A DNA stretch of 64,000 bases. Origin: CAWARU01 sp963784575 (GTDB taxonomy: Bacteria; Pseudomonadota; Gammaproteobacteria; UBA6186; Azoamicaceae). Shown in pieces: positions 7,735 to 17,800 of the stretch (positions are counted from its first letter, which is position 1; each line of letters starts with the position of its first letter). The position numbers were made by a program, and so were the translations under genes. Location of the stretch: the NCBI GenBank assembly GCA_963784575.1, contig CAWARU010000001.1, forward strand, positions 2,976,001-3,040,000, written 5' to 3'. The notes beneath the pieces were generated by a model. It worked only from the letters and a program-made list of their open reading frames with translations. It was not told the DNA's origin and did not search any database.

Positions 7735-8139
7735 TTACGGATACTTTCCTGACTTTTTTGCTTCCTGAATATATTCCCATTGATCTTTACCAGAGAGAGA
7801 CTTAAATACCATATATAAGCCGTTCCTGGCGATGGTTAAACAATATTTATTTTTGGTATCGGCGAGTTTCTGATTCTCACTTTCTTTGGCGAGCACTGCA
7901 TTCACAGCAGTGCTTTCGAGTTGCGGATCACCGTTCAATTCATCCGCAACTGTTTTGGCAGTTTCTTCATCCATTAAAAAATTTGTGGCATAGACAAACG
8001 GCGTTCTGTCCTTATTTAAGAAGGGAGTAGGGAGAGCCATTTTCGTATCAGCACCTTTGACTGATTCATAGGCGTTTAAAAAAATTCTTTTAAAGAATAA
8101 ATCTATCCCAGGAAATTCATCTTCAATGTGTAAGGACAT
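7735..8139 (-). CDS. Hypothetical protein, 134 residues, partner of the flavin reductase gene
   Basis: I do not recognise this protein. It has no signal peptide or membrane segment. The N-terminus (SLHIEDEFPGIDLFFKRIF) is amphipathic, and the C-terminal third (KYCLTIARNGLYMVFKSLS) could be a beta-strand pair. It lies 26 bp downstream of the FMN-reductase-like gene on the same strand, with AAGGA before its ATG, so the two are probably one transcript. It might be a host-directed or regulatory protein, but nothing in the sequence decides this. Confidence 0.6.
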   Translation of the reverse strand: MSLHIEDEFPGIDLFFKRIFLNAYESVKGADTKMALPTPFLNKDRTPFVYATNFLMDEETAKTVADELNGDPQLESTAVNAVLAKESENQKLADTKNKYCLTIARNGLYMVFKSLSGKDQWEYIQEAKKSGKYP

Positions 8140-8165
8140 AGTCGCCGTTTCCTTGTTTATTGCAT

Positions 8166-8933
8166 TTATTGCATATGTTGCATATTTTTTAAGGCTTGTG
8201 CTAAACGTGTAGCAGTTACAGCTTCTTTTTTGAGCATTGCTGCAACGACTGCATCGTTTAAATCACCAGATGCGTTGAATGCAGTGGGCGCATTTGCAAT
8301 GGCAACTCGATCGGGTACCACAATGAGGCCTATATTAGACAATAATTGTGCTGTAATGGCTGAGCCTCGAATACCGCCCATTGGACTTGGAGAGGCAGAA
8401 ATTAAAGCAGCAACTTTACCTTCAAATATTTTTATGCCTGAATGAGGATTGTTTTGGTCTGGTCTAGAAGCCCAATCAAAGACATTTTTTAAGAGGGGGC
8501 TTGGTAAACCATTATATTCGGGTGAAGCTATTAATAAGCCATCGTGTTCTGCGATTAAAGCTTGTAATTTTTTAGCATTCGCTGGGAGTCCTTGTTCGCT
8601 TTCTAAATCGCCATTATAAATAGGCAGGGGATAATCTTTTAAATTGATGGTAGTGACACTCGCACCTGCTGTAGTTGCAGCTTTACTGAGTAAATTTAAA
8701 GCTTTTGTATTAGCAGATTCTTTGCGTTCGCTTCCAGAGATGGCGAGTAATCTGATTTTACCGCTTTTACTGGTTTGGCTGCTGCTCTGGCTGCTGATTT
8801 GAGCGCTGCTTTGGTCGCTCTGGCTGCTGTTGTGATTGCCATCAGCCATGGCTGCATGGCAAATACTGCTAGATAAGTTAGCAACAACGAATACCGCAGA
8901 GACTAAGAAACAACTTAATTTTTTCAGGTTCAT
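8166..8933 (-). CDS. NADPH-dependent FMN reductase family protein with signal peptide
   Basis: Residues 60-250 form a flavodoxin-like NAD(P)H:FMN reductase (ChrR/AzoR-type): the phosphate-binding loop ISGSERKESANTKAL, the LPIYNGDLE segment, and the flavin-contacting SPEYNGLPSPLLKN and SASPSPMGGIRG motifs. Known members are cytosolic quinone, azo or chromate reductases. This one carries a convincing signal peptide (MNLKKLSCFLVSAVFVVAN, cleavage expected at CHA) followed by a Gln/Ser linker encoded by short repeats. Export of an FMN/NADPH enzyme is unusual, as no NADPH is expected in the periplasm. It could be secreted towards a host compartment or use another donor. It probably leads an operon with the 134-residue gene. 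Confidence 0.85.
   Translation of the reverse strand: MNLKKLSCFLVSAVFVVANLSSSICHAAMADGNHNSSQSDQSSAQISSQSSSQTSKSGKIRLLAISGSERKESANTKALNLLSKAATTAGASVTTINLKDYPLPIYNGDLESEQGLPANAKKLQALIAEHDGLLIASPEYNGLPSPLLKNVFDWASRPDQNNPHSGIKIFEGKVAALISASPSPMGGIRGSAITAQLLSNIGLIVVPDRVAIANAPTAFNASGDLNDAVVAAMLKKEAVTATRLAQALKNMQHMQ
8774..8834 (-). repeat. Degenerate CTGGCTGCTG-type repeat encoding a Ser/Gln linker
   Basis: Several copies of a TGGCTGCTG core, spaced 12 to 18 bp, encode the SQSSSQ-like linker between the signal peptide and the flavin domain. Lengths keep the frame. It is one of several such coding repeats in this window. Confidence 0.6.
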
Positions 8934-9310
8934 CTTCCATCCTCCAAAATTTAGAACTTACTCAAAAATTCTTTGAGCATTTTGAGTACATTGACTTACT
9001 ATTGAAATAAAAACAATCTGTTTGAATATCTATTTAAAGCTTTTTTATTGTATTTTTCAAGATATCAAATTGTTCAAATTGTAAAGTGTCATTGAGTAAT
9101 TACACTACATCATAACCTTATAATACTTATGATAAATAATCATAAATATCAAAAAATGATGATATTGAAACAATTAAACCTTTTTAAAGTCAAATTTAAA
9201 GTAAAAACAATAATGAATCAATATTGGTATATGCATTAACTCAGCATTAATAACACGCAATAATAAATTAATAATTAATACATTAGAGAAAATAAAAAGG
9301 GAGGATATTC
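8934..9310. other. AT-rich intergenic region upstream of the first effector-like block
   Basis: No gene is visible in these 377 bases, which separate divergent genes and must hold both promoters. An 11-bp-period direct repeat (CATTAAC at 9234, CATTAAT at 9245) lies 60 bp before the start at 9311. AAAAAGGGAGGA at 9295-9306 gives the next gene a strong ribosome binding site. Confidence 0.6.
9234..9251 (+). promoter_or_regulatory. Candidate PmrA-like direct repeat upstream of effector-like gene
   Basis: CATTAAC at 9234-9240 and CATTAAT at 9245-9251 repeat with an 11-bp period, giving TTAA-N7-TTAA. This is the geometry of the PmrA response-regulator box seen before many Legionella and Coxiella effector genes. 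In AT-rich DNA such a match can arise by chance, and I see no equivalent before the other effector-like genes, so this is only a candidate. Confidence 0.3.
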
Positions 9311-11884
9311 ATGTCCGCCACTACACCAGAAGACGAAGAATTATCATCTGAAGAATTGCTAAAATTGTTCTTAGATAAATATAAGGACGAAGCGGTACTA
9401 CAGAAATTTTTGCGAGGGAAAGATGAGCGGGATTTGAGGCAACTTAAAAAAGGCCTTGAAATTTTAATTGAAGTGCCAGAATCCCCGAAATCACCAAGAA
9501 GTCCCAAATCTCCCAAGAAAAAACCTATTCCAAAAATAGACATTGACAAAGCGAAATTTGAAAAAGCAATAAAGCTGTTGGAAAGACAAACAATTCGATC
9601 CAAATTGAAAAAACCAATCTCAGAAGCAATGGTCGATTATATCCTGGAATATTACGACTCTGGAGTTAATGTAGAAGCTTTTCAAATAAAAGACAAAACA
9701 GAAAAAGCTCCTTTGATTCGCATAATAGACTCGGGAAATACAGAGCTCTTCCAAGAACTGTTTGGACTGCAAAAGGAAAGTTGGAGCTATGGCAGAGAAT
9801 GGCTTTTGGGGAGCAACAAAGAATATTTCATCGATGAATTTTTCAAACCAACAATTCAAAGTCTTTTGAAATCAGACAAGCGGGAAATGATCAAAGAATT
9901 CTTGAAATTTTGCTTTGAGTTCGATAAAAAGCATGGATCTGATAAAACACCCTATATCACTATTCTTGCCAACGAACTTTATTTCAATGTGCCTGATAAA
10001 GATAAGGACCTAATCGGCTACCAGCGTCACATGGAAAATAGAGCATTGTTTGAAGAGTATATGTTAAAGAGTGAAATTACTGTTGATGACATAGATGAAT
10101 TATTCAAAAAAATGATCAGCAGTCATCAGCTGGAACTCGCAGAAAAACTCAAATATTATTCGAATTTTAAAGATAGCAACGAAGTCTTAAGGGCCATAAA
10201 AGTGCTCGTGATAGGCATTAAAAATACCCAAAAACCAGAGGATAAGAAAATTTTATATGATTTGATTATCAATACAATCAAAGAAGGTTTGAGGCAAGGC
10301 GTAGACAAAAGGTATAAGAATAAAGACTATGATGAAGATCCAGTATTGTTTTTTCAACTTTTGAGTGCTACTGGTATTTTTTCAATGACCCTGCAAGATG
10401 GCAGAAAAGATCTGACAGCTTATTTGATTGAAATATTTGGGAACTGTGCGGCAGAGCAAGGAAAAACTCTCTATCCATTCAATGCTCGAGATCTGATGGT
10501 TGCAGAGCGCACGAAAGACCCAGCCTATTTAGAGTTAATTGAGAAATCGATTGGACGAGATCCTATAGATAAGGTGAAATTCCTGCTTGATTCTTTACCG
10601 ATTTTGCAATGCAAAGAGCAAGACTTTTTAGATGTGTTTGCACTACCTTTGCCTTGGACAAAGAAGGATGAGTCACAATTCTTTACCATCATTGATAAGA
10701 GCAAGTTTGTCACCGATGAGGAAAAATATTATTTAAAGAAAACATTTGAAAAAACGAGAGATATTAGAGATCTTTCTAAAAAGAAAGAGGTGGAGAAAAT
10801 TTACAGAGATTTTAAATCACAGCAAATTTTGCTCGACACGAGACTCTTCGGCACTATCCAAAATGATCCGAATTTCCAAGGCACCAATATTCAAGGTAGC
10901 ACCATGAACTTGAGTATACGCTATCTCAACGATTTGATTGATAGAATTCAAGGGGGTGCAATTAATATTCCAGGTCTTAAACCGGAAGAACAAAAAGCCT
11001 ATGCAGAAAATTTACTTTCTTTAAAATCAAAACTCACGACGGCAATGTCAGTTTATGACAGAATCAATTATTTTATAGCAATGCAAGCAAGTCTGTACTC
11101 TGATACTGAAACAGATGAAAAGAAAAAAAAGGAAACCTTAGAAAAAAGAGAAGCTGCTATCAAAAAAATGAATGAAGATATCCAGGTACTTATTTTAAAT
11201 GAACTTAAAAGCACTGGATCGGTTCTGATACCGGGTGGTTGGACTGGATTGAATGAAATGCCTGGCCACGCCATGCTCTACGAGTTTAAAATCGAAGATG
11301 GGAATTTGTTATTCCTGGTGCATAATATGGGGGATGGCATAGATTATCATGCCCAAAAAAGGCTGCAGGATAAAACATATTATTCGAGCGTACGTGCTTT
11401 CAAATGTCCATTTTCTGGCAAGATTGATGAAGATTTACCAAAATTAGTGACTCCTATGATAACGAGTCTGTTAAAGCCTCGCTACCTCCCTATCACTACG
11501 CAAGAAGCACAAGGTTCCAGAGCGGTGTATTCTCGCATAAAAAAAGTGGTACTCGATTCGGGTATGCAGGAAGTCGATCCTTTTAATTATTCAAAAGAAT
11601 GGGTGGTGGGACAATTTTCTGGGACCTGTGCATTTCGGGTCTTCGAATCCTTCTTGAGCAGCTATCCTTTTAAAGCGCCTCTCAAGTATGATGACGTTCA
11701 TTATGAAATCATGCGCAGCAGTTTGCAAGAATTTTTTGACAGAAATAAGAAGGATGGGAATTTACGGGATGAGACTATTCAAAGACAATTGAATTTTGCA
11801 CTCCAAAATCTTTCTATTCTATTACAAGACTTGGCATCGAAAGTGCCGCCTGCTTTGAGCGATGAAAGAATCGATTCTTGGTAG
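9311..11884 (+). CDS. 857-residue effector-like protein with cysteine-protease-like C-terminal module
   Basis: The protein starts with an acidic and a Pro/Ser/Lys-rich stretch (SPKSPRSPKSPKKKP, near 58-75), followed by helical repeats without a family I can name. The last third holds IPGGWTGLNEMPGHAMLYEF with His653, then FLVHNMGDGIDYH with Asn672/Asp675, and finally VVGQFSGTCAFRVFESFL with Gln768 and Cys773. Order and spacing (His, Asp/Asn, Gln, Cys) recall CE-clan cysteine proteases, and similar GHA...N-x-G-x-G...SGTC blocks accompany DUF3638 proteins in amoeba-associated bacteria, as I recall. The next gene, a DUF3638-type ATPase, starts inside its 3' end (23-bp overlap), so the two act together or are halves of one gene. 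No signal peptide is present. Confidence 0.65.
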   Translation: MSATTPEDEELSSEELLKLFLDKYKDEAVLQKFLRGKDERDLRQLKKGLEILIEVPESPKSPRSPKSPKKKPIPKIDIDKAKFEKAIKLLERQTIRSKLKKPISEAMVDYILEYYDSGVNVEAFQIKDKTEKAPLIRIIDSGNTELFQELFGLQKESWSYGREWLLGSNKEYFIDEFFKPTIQSLLKSDKREMIKEFLKFCFEFDKKHGSDKTPYITILANELYFNVPDKDKDLIGYQRHMENRALFEEYMLKSEITVDDIDELFKKMISSHQLELAEKLKYYSNFKDSNEVLRAIKVLVIGIKNTQKPEDKKILYDLIINTIKEGLRQGVDKRYKNKDYDEDPVLFFQLLSATGIFSMTLQDGRKDLTAYLIEIFGNCAAEQGKTLYPFNARDLMVAERTKDPAYLELIEKSIGRDPIDKVKFLLDSLPILQCKEQDFLDVFALPLPWTKKDESQFFTIIDKSKFVTDEEKYYLKKTFEKTRDIRDLSKKKEVEKIYRDFKSQQILLDTRLFGTIQNDPNFQGTNIQGSTMNLSIRYLNDLIDRIQGGAINIPGLKPEEQKAYAENLLSLKSKLTTAMSVYDRINYFIAMQASLYSDTETDEKKKKETLEKREAAIKKMNEDIQVLILNELKSTGSVLIPGGWTGLNEMPGHAMLYEFKIEDGNLLFLVHNMGDGIDYHAQKRLQDKTYYSSVRAFKCPFSGKIDEDLPKLVTPMITSLLKPRYLPITTQEAQGSRAVYSRIKKVVLDSGMQEVDPFNYSKEWVVGQFSGTCAFRVFESFLSSYPFKAPLKYDDVHYEIMRSSLQEFFDRNKKDGNLRDETIQRQLNFALQNLSILLQDLASKVPPALSDERIDSW

Positions 11885-14800
11885 GAAGCTTATCAATGAG
11901 ATTTATAGTGAATTGAATGTTGATGTTTCGCAGAAGTCTGCTGCAGAAACTGAAAAGCTTGTTGAAACTCAATCATCTCAATCATTAGGTACCGAACCTG
12001 GTGTAGCTGGTACAAGAGCTCTGTTTTCAGGAGCTATTGAATCCAAAGAATTTCGAATTGAATCAGAAGATGCATTGGAACTCGGCGATATAGAATTGCA
12101 AGAGCATCTCAAGGCAGACCCACCCAGGGAAGCTAATCCTTCGAAATTTGTGCAATTTCTGGCAGAGTGTAAAAAGAATATTGACTCAGGCTACAGAGGC
12201 GCAGTCTCCGCCGCTATAGAGAACTTTTTTCTAGATTTTCCTTATAAAAAAACGGATTGGTCAAAATTCTCAGAGGACGAACTTCAATCAATGCTCAAAT
12301 CCTTGGAGGAACTTCAGTATCTCTATGGAGAAAATGCAGAGAAAATGGATGGTAAGCCCTTTGCGGAACGGAGCATAACCATGGCTTTGGCTCAAATGTT
12401 GGGTGTGGAAGTATTTCAAGCTTATTTTAAAGATAATCCTAATGTGAGAAACACCTGCAATTTATATCTTCTGGGTAAAAATTTTGGATTGGTGAAAGAG
12501 AGCCTAGATTCCCCTTATTTTACCGTGTTAGACCCTAAATTCAGAGCTAAAATCCCTCTTATTCGAAAGGAGTATGAACCTAAACTGTCAGTTGAACAAC
12601 AAGCAGATGTAATGCAAGCTTCTCCTGATAAGCTGTTTCATTTGCTGATGGATGGCATGGACGAACAATCGAAAGCCGAATTAGAAAATTTTCTTGCCGC
12701 AGAAAAGAAAATTCACAAGAGAACCGGCGAATGTGCGTTTGGGGATTTTATGTGGGAAATGAGTGGAGATGTGACTTTTTTTGAAAAACTAGAAAAAATG
12801 CCAAAAGAATCGAAGTTATTGCATTGCTATCTAACGCTTTTTGGAAGGGCTAATGTGTTAGGAACAGATGTCACGGAGAATCAGAAAGTCTTCCGGGAAA
12901 AACTTCCGATGCTTGGGAAGAAATTAAGCATGGTACTTGACATGTTACAAATGGGCCATTTTTCAAACTTAGCATTGCAAGGCCGATTTCCTGCATTCTA
13001 CAGATCCAGCCGTTATTGCGAGGAATTCGGCGATATTTTGACTGATAGAGATGTCAAAATCCATCAAGCTCAATCTGGTGAATATAATATTCAAGTAAGT
13101 GATCCCTTTGAAAGAGAATATGAGAGCCAAAATTCTGTTCCACTGTCGGAAACTCAAACTTCTTTTACAGATTCTGATATAAATAGCATTCTTAGTTCAA
13201 GGAGTGATTCGAGCAACGCAATACAGACTGAAACCATGAAGTCTGTTTTGGATGAGAAAGTCTCTTTAATGAGACAACTTAAGAATATGCGTCTCAAACC
13301 AGAGACTCAGGTAATCCAGGCCGTCGATTTTATTAAAAGCCATTTATTTAAGGTGTTACTGGACCAAGATTTACAATTATACACTTTCTTGACAATATTT
13401 CAGACCCCGCTCCTGGAACAACAATTAGTTAAATCCCCTGAAGTATTGAATGATATTCTGAAAATTATCGAAGGCGGCATTGAAAAATACAGTAAAGATA
13501 ATATCATAAAACCTGAAATTCTGTTCTTCTACAAGATGGCGCTTTCATGCCACGAAGCGTGCTTGAATATTGAGGAGAGCAGTAAAGATACAGAAATGAG
13601 TCAAAGATTAAAGGCAAGATTTGGCGCCTTAAACGATTTCAAGAAAAATCTTTCCAACATTGAAGCACAACTTCCTGCTCTGATATCAAATTTAGAGAAG
13701 AAACTACAAAACAAAGCTGTGTCTAAAGCTGTGAATGAAGATTTGCTGTATCAGTTACAACTTTTCAATGTGGAAAATATTGGCATTAAGTTGCAAGAAA
13801 GGAAGCAATGCACTGAGTCAGAAATCCTAAGTCTGATTTCTGCAATTATATATCTTGCAAACCACAAAACACCTGAAACAAAAGATATTTACTTTTCTCA
13901 TCTTGTTTCGCAAACCATTGCGAAAATAGAAGCGCCTTTAAATGAGAGGCTTTCAGATCTGATGTCAAAGTCAGGGTCACGGTCTTTTTTGGTCAAGAGC
14001 TTTAACGAAATAGCAAAACAATACGGAATTGATGCTGGACAAATACCATCTCATTGGGAGGTCAAGCCACCAAACTTGACATTAATAGCCAATGATACTC
14101 ATAAAAAACGCATAAACTTAAATCTCTTGACCGGTATCGTGAGCAGGGAGAGCATGGCACTGAAACCTAAGTTACCAGAGGTGCTTGAAAATAAAGTATT
14201 TAAAAGCTGCTTTAATGTAGATGAAATTTCAGGCTTTGCAAGTCCTAACCGTAATCGTTTCGAATTTCAGATTGAAGAACTAGATTATAGACTTATCATA
14301 AAACCTCGGCGGAGCATGAATACAAGTGGAGCGTTGCAGCGAAAAGTAGCAAGAGAGGGTAAAACTACATGGTTTGAATTATGTTATTCAAAACCACCGC
14401 TTGATTTGCCTTTGCCTATGCAAGGTATAAATTTAAAACTTTGGATGAGTCTCGATACTCTTTCGAATGGGAAGCGTGAAATGCTGATTATTGACAGCAA
14501 AACAAACAAACCTCTTTACCAATACGATGGCAGCAAAATTTATGAACTTGATGCATTAGGCAAGAAATCCAGTCACTATTTATTAGATCAAAAATCTCTC
14601 CAAGCATTATTAAGACAATTTCCAAGTTTAGAAAATTTTGAAGATCCGAAGTTTATCATGGCCTTTAAATCTGATGTCCCTCCAGAGATAAAAATAGTTT
14701 TGCCTCGCTATAATCTTTCTTTTGTGGCTTTGGGGGATGAAACTTTCATGAGCGATTTAGTATTAGAACAAGATCCGCGCTATAAATTAAAAACCAGTGA

Positions 14801-17800
14801 TACTCCTCAGATGATCCCAAACTTCAATTCTATGCTGTGGCTAGATCCAGCAGGTAAAGAATTGGTAAAAGAGCAGGTACTGATTCCTGAACAGCATTTT
14901 CTGGCAACCGCTGGACATGAAAAGGAATACTATAGACTGGAATTTGATAGGAAAGCGGAAGTGAAGAAAAATATTCTGCTGAATAAAAAAGTTTTCAGAG
15001 GGATATCTCTTATAGATGCTACTGAATGGAGGGGTTCTGAACATTATTCAAGCTATACTGCCTCAAAATCAAAAGTGGGGATCTCTTTACTGCCTGACTC
15101 AAACCGTTCAAGATTTTATTTGGCTTATTTATATTTGGCGCGTAGACAGCCCATTCTAGCAAATGAAGTCCTTCAAGCTGCACTGAAAGAGGAGAGTCCG
15201 CTTACTGAAGACGATCTTAATATGCTCCGAAAAATTCTATTTGAAATTCCCGTAGATCTTCAAAATAAAGAGGATAGTTATGCCGCGACCCGAGCAGAGG
15301 CCCTAATTGATTCTCCTGAATTTGTTGCCATTAGGATGCAGGTGTTCTCCCTTTTAGCAAAACAAAAACTGTCAGATTATACGATAAATATTGCAGAGTC
15401 AAGAGAGCTTCAGAGCGGTACGAAGGAGGCCAATAACGAATTTCAAAAACTGCTGCAACAACAATTGAAACAATTTTGGAACAGTCCTTCCTTGGCATGG
15501 CAAATGCGAGATTTTATGGAAGACTATTTGAAAAAACTCAAATATATACCAACAGAACTTAAGCTGAGTGAAACACAGGAATTGCAAATCATCCGATTCA
15601 TTATGTTTTACTATAAAAAAGATATGAGGAGCGAAATCCCTCCCAATATTATGTATCGAAGAAGGGTTTTGGAACTCAATCTTTTAAACAAGGAAAAAGA
15701 TAATTTATTGGAACTACAAACAAAAGGCAAGCTTGGGATTCAGGGCAACAAGCGCTTGGAACAGATCAGTGCTCGAATTGCAGATTTTCCTAAAGTGATG
15801 ACAGAAGAATTTCAATATCCAAAAGATCACAAGACAGAGCTTCTTAGCCCGCCCAGGGAAGAACGTGGTTCAAAGCGAAAAGAAATACCGGATTATGATT
15901 TCCAAGATATATCATTCTCCTGGGTAGGAAAAGAAGAAGTTTCACAGCCTGTGATTGCTACTTATGCCAAGAAAGTCGCTCTGCCAAATCCCAAAATTGT
16001 GGAGGATACCAAGGGAGCAGCAGACGTTAAAGGGCGCCTTGAGAGCCAAGTTCGCTTTCGAAAAATGTATAAAGAAATATATCAGGATCAAATAGCTCAT
16101 TATAATGTCAAAAAAAAGGTAGATGCATTATACGGCCAAAAAAAAATCAAAGAAAAAGTTCTAGCTTCACTCTATAAAGAAGACAAAGAGGAATATCGCA
16201 AGGGCCTGCTCAATAATCTTAAATTGAAGGCGAGACAAGAGGCCTCAGAACAGTTTTATCATCAAAATTTAGAACTTGATCAAGGCAAATCATTCAGAGA
16301 TAAGATAGAAGCAGCAATAAAAACAGATGAAGCGAGCTTAGCATCACTTCAAGCAGAAATTCTAAAGCTTGCAAATCTTGAACCAAGTGATGCAAAGAAG
16401 CGTGGTGAGTGGAGACTTCAAAAAGCTGCGCGTCAAATGAAAGATTTGAACTTGAACGAGATCCTGCATCTTTTCTTGCAGAAAGACCAAGTGCTCTATA
16501 AAGCTAAGACTTCTTTAAATGATGAGCAAATTCTGCTCTTGCAGCAAAAAGTATTTGATTTCCTATTGCAATCAAGCCAACAACAATATCAAAAACGTTT
16601 GCTGGAGCAACTTGATATTTTAAGCAAGAAAAAAGTGAGTAAAGACGTGCTGATGGACGCTGTTCATCAAATAGGCATGCTGCTGTCGATGAAACGCTGC
16701 TATAAGCCGGAACAACACCCTGAAATTCTGCTGTTCGAGTATCTAGATAATAAACTAATTTACCCAGAACAATTTCATTATATAAAAACTTTGATGAAGA
16801 AGGACAGAGAAGGTTATGTCTCGCAAATCATTAAATTGATCATGGGAGGCGGCAAATCCAAGGTTTTATTACCCTTGCTCGCCTTAGAGAAAGCGAATGG
16901 AAGTAATCTGGTTGTGATGGAGGTACCCCAAGCCCTGTTTCAAATCAATCGTGTCGATTTGAATGTGACGACGGTGCTGCTTTTTGGCCGCGAAGCCAAG
17001 GCCTTTATCTTTGATGAATCCATTAAGCTTACCCCAGAGCATTTGCTGAACCTGAAACGCAGATTACGGCTCATCATGCAAAATCGTGACTATTTAGTAA
17101 CCACCAAGGAAAGCATGCAAGCTTTGGAGCTCAAGTATCTTAAACTATTACGCTTTGCAGATTTGAGCGACAAAGAAGATCGAATAATGCTGAGACACCT
17201 TGCCGATATTATCCGAATTTTCAAACACCAGGGGGATTTTCTCATAGATGAGGTGGATTCTACTTTAGATATACGTAAGCAGCTTATTTATACGGTGGGT
17301 TCGAATCGAAGATTGAGCAAGGAAATCAGTGCTGCAGCCTATAATTTCTTTGAATTTCTGGATACAAAGCAGTTTCTGATAAATAAGAAGTCGTATACAT
17401 TAAAACAAATATTGACACAGGAAAGAACGCCGACGAAGGAACAATGGCCTTTACTTTTGGAGCAAGTTCTGGATAAGTTTTTGAATGATGCACAAAGTCC
17501 GCTATTAAAATTATTGACAGCAGGGGGAAAAAAGAAATTAAGCATTGTAGAAAAGAAAGAATTGACCAACTATTTTTTAGGGAAGGCAAAGTCCGTTCCC
17601 AATATTGTAAAAGCCTTGGATGTGGATGAAAAAGAAATCATTGCCTTATACAAGCTGCAATTAGAATCTTTGTTGGTCAGCACCTTGTCAAAGAAGAAAA
17701 ATGAAAACTATGGTAGAACGAAAGATCTGAGTAAGCCGGAAATGTTACAGGAAATCGCTATTCCTTACGCTGCAAGCGACACGCCCAATGAAAAATCCCG

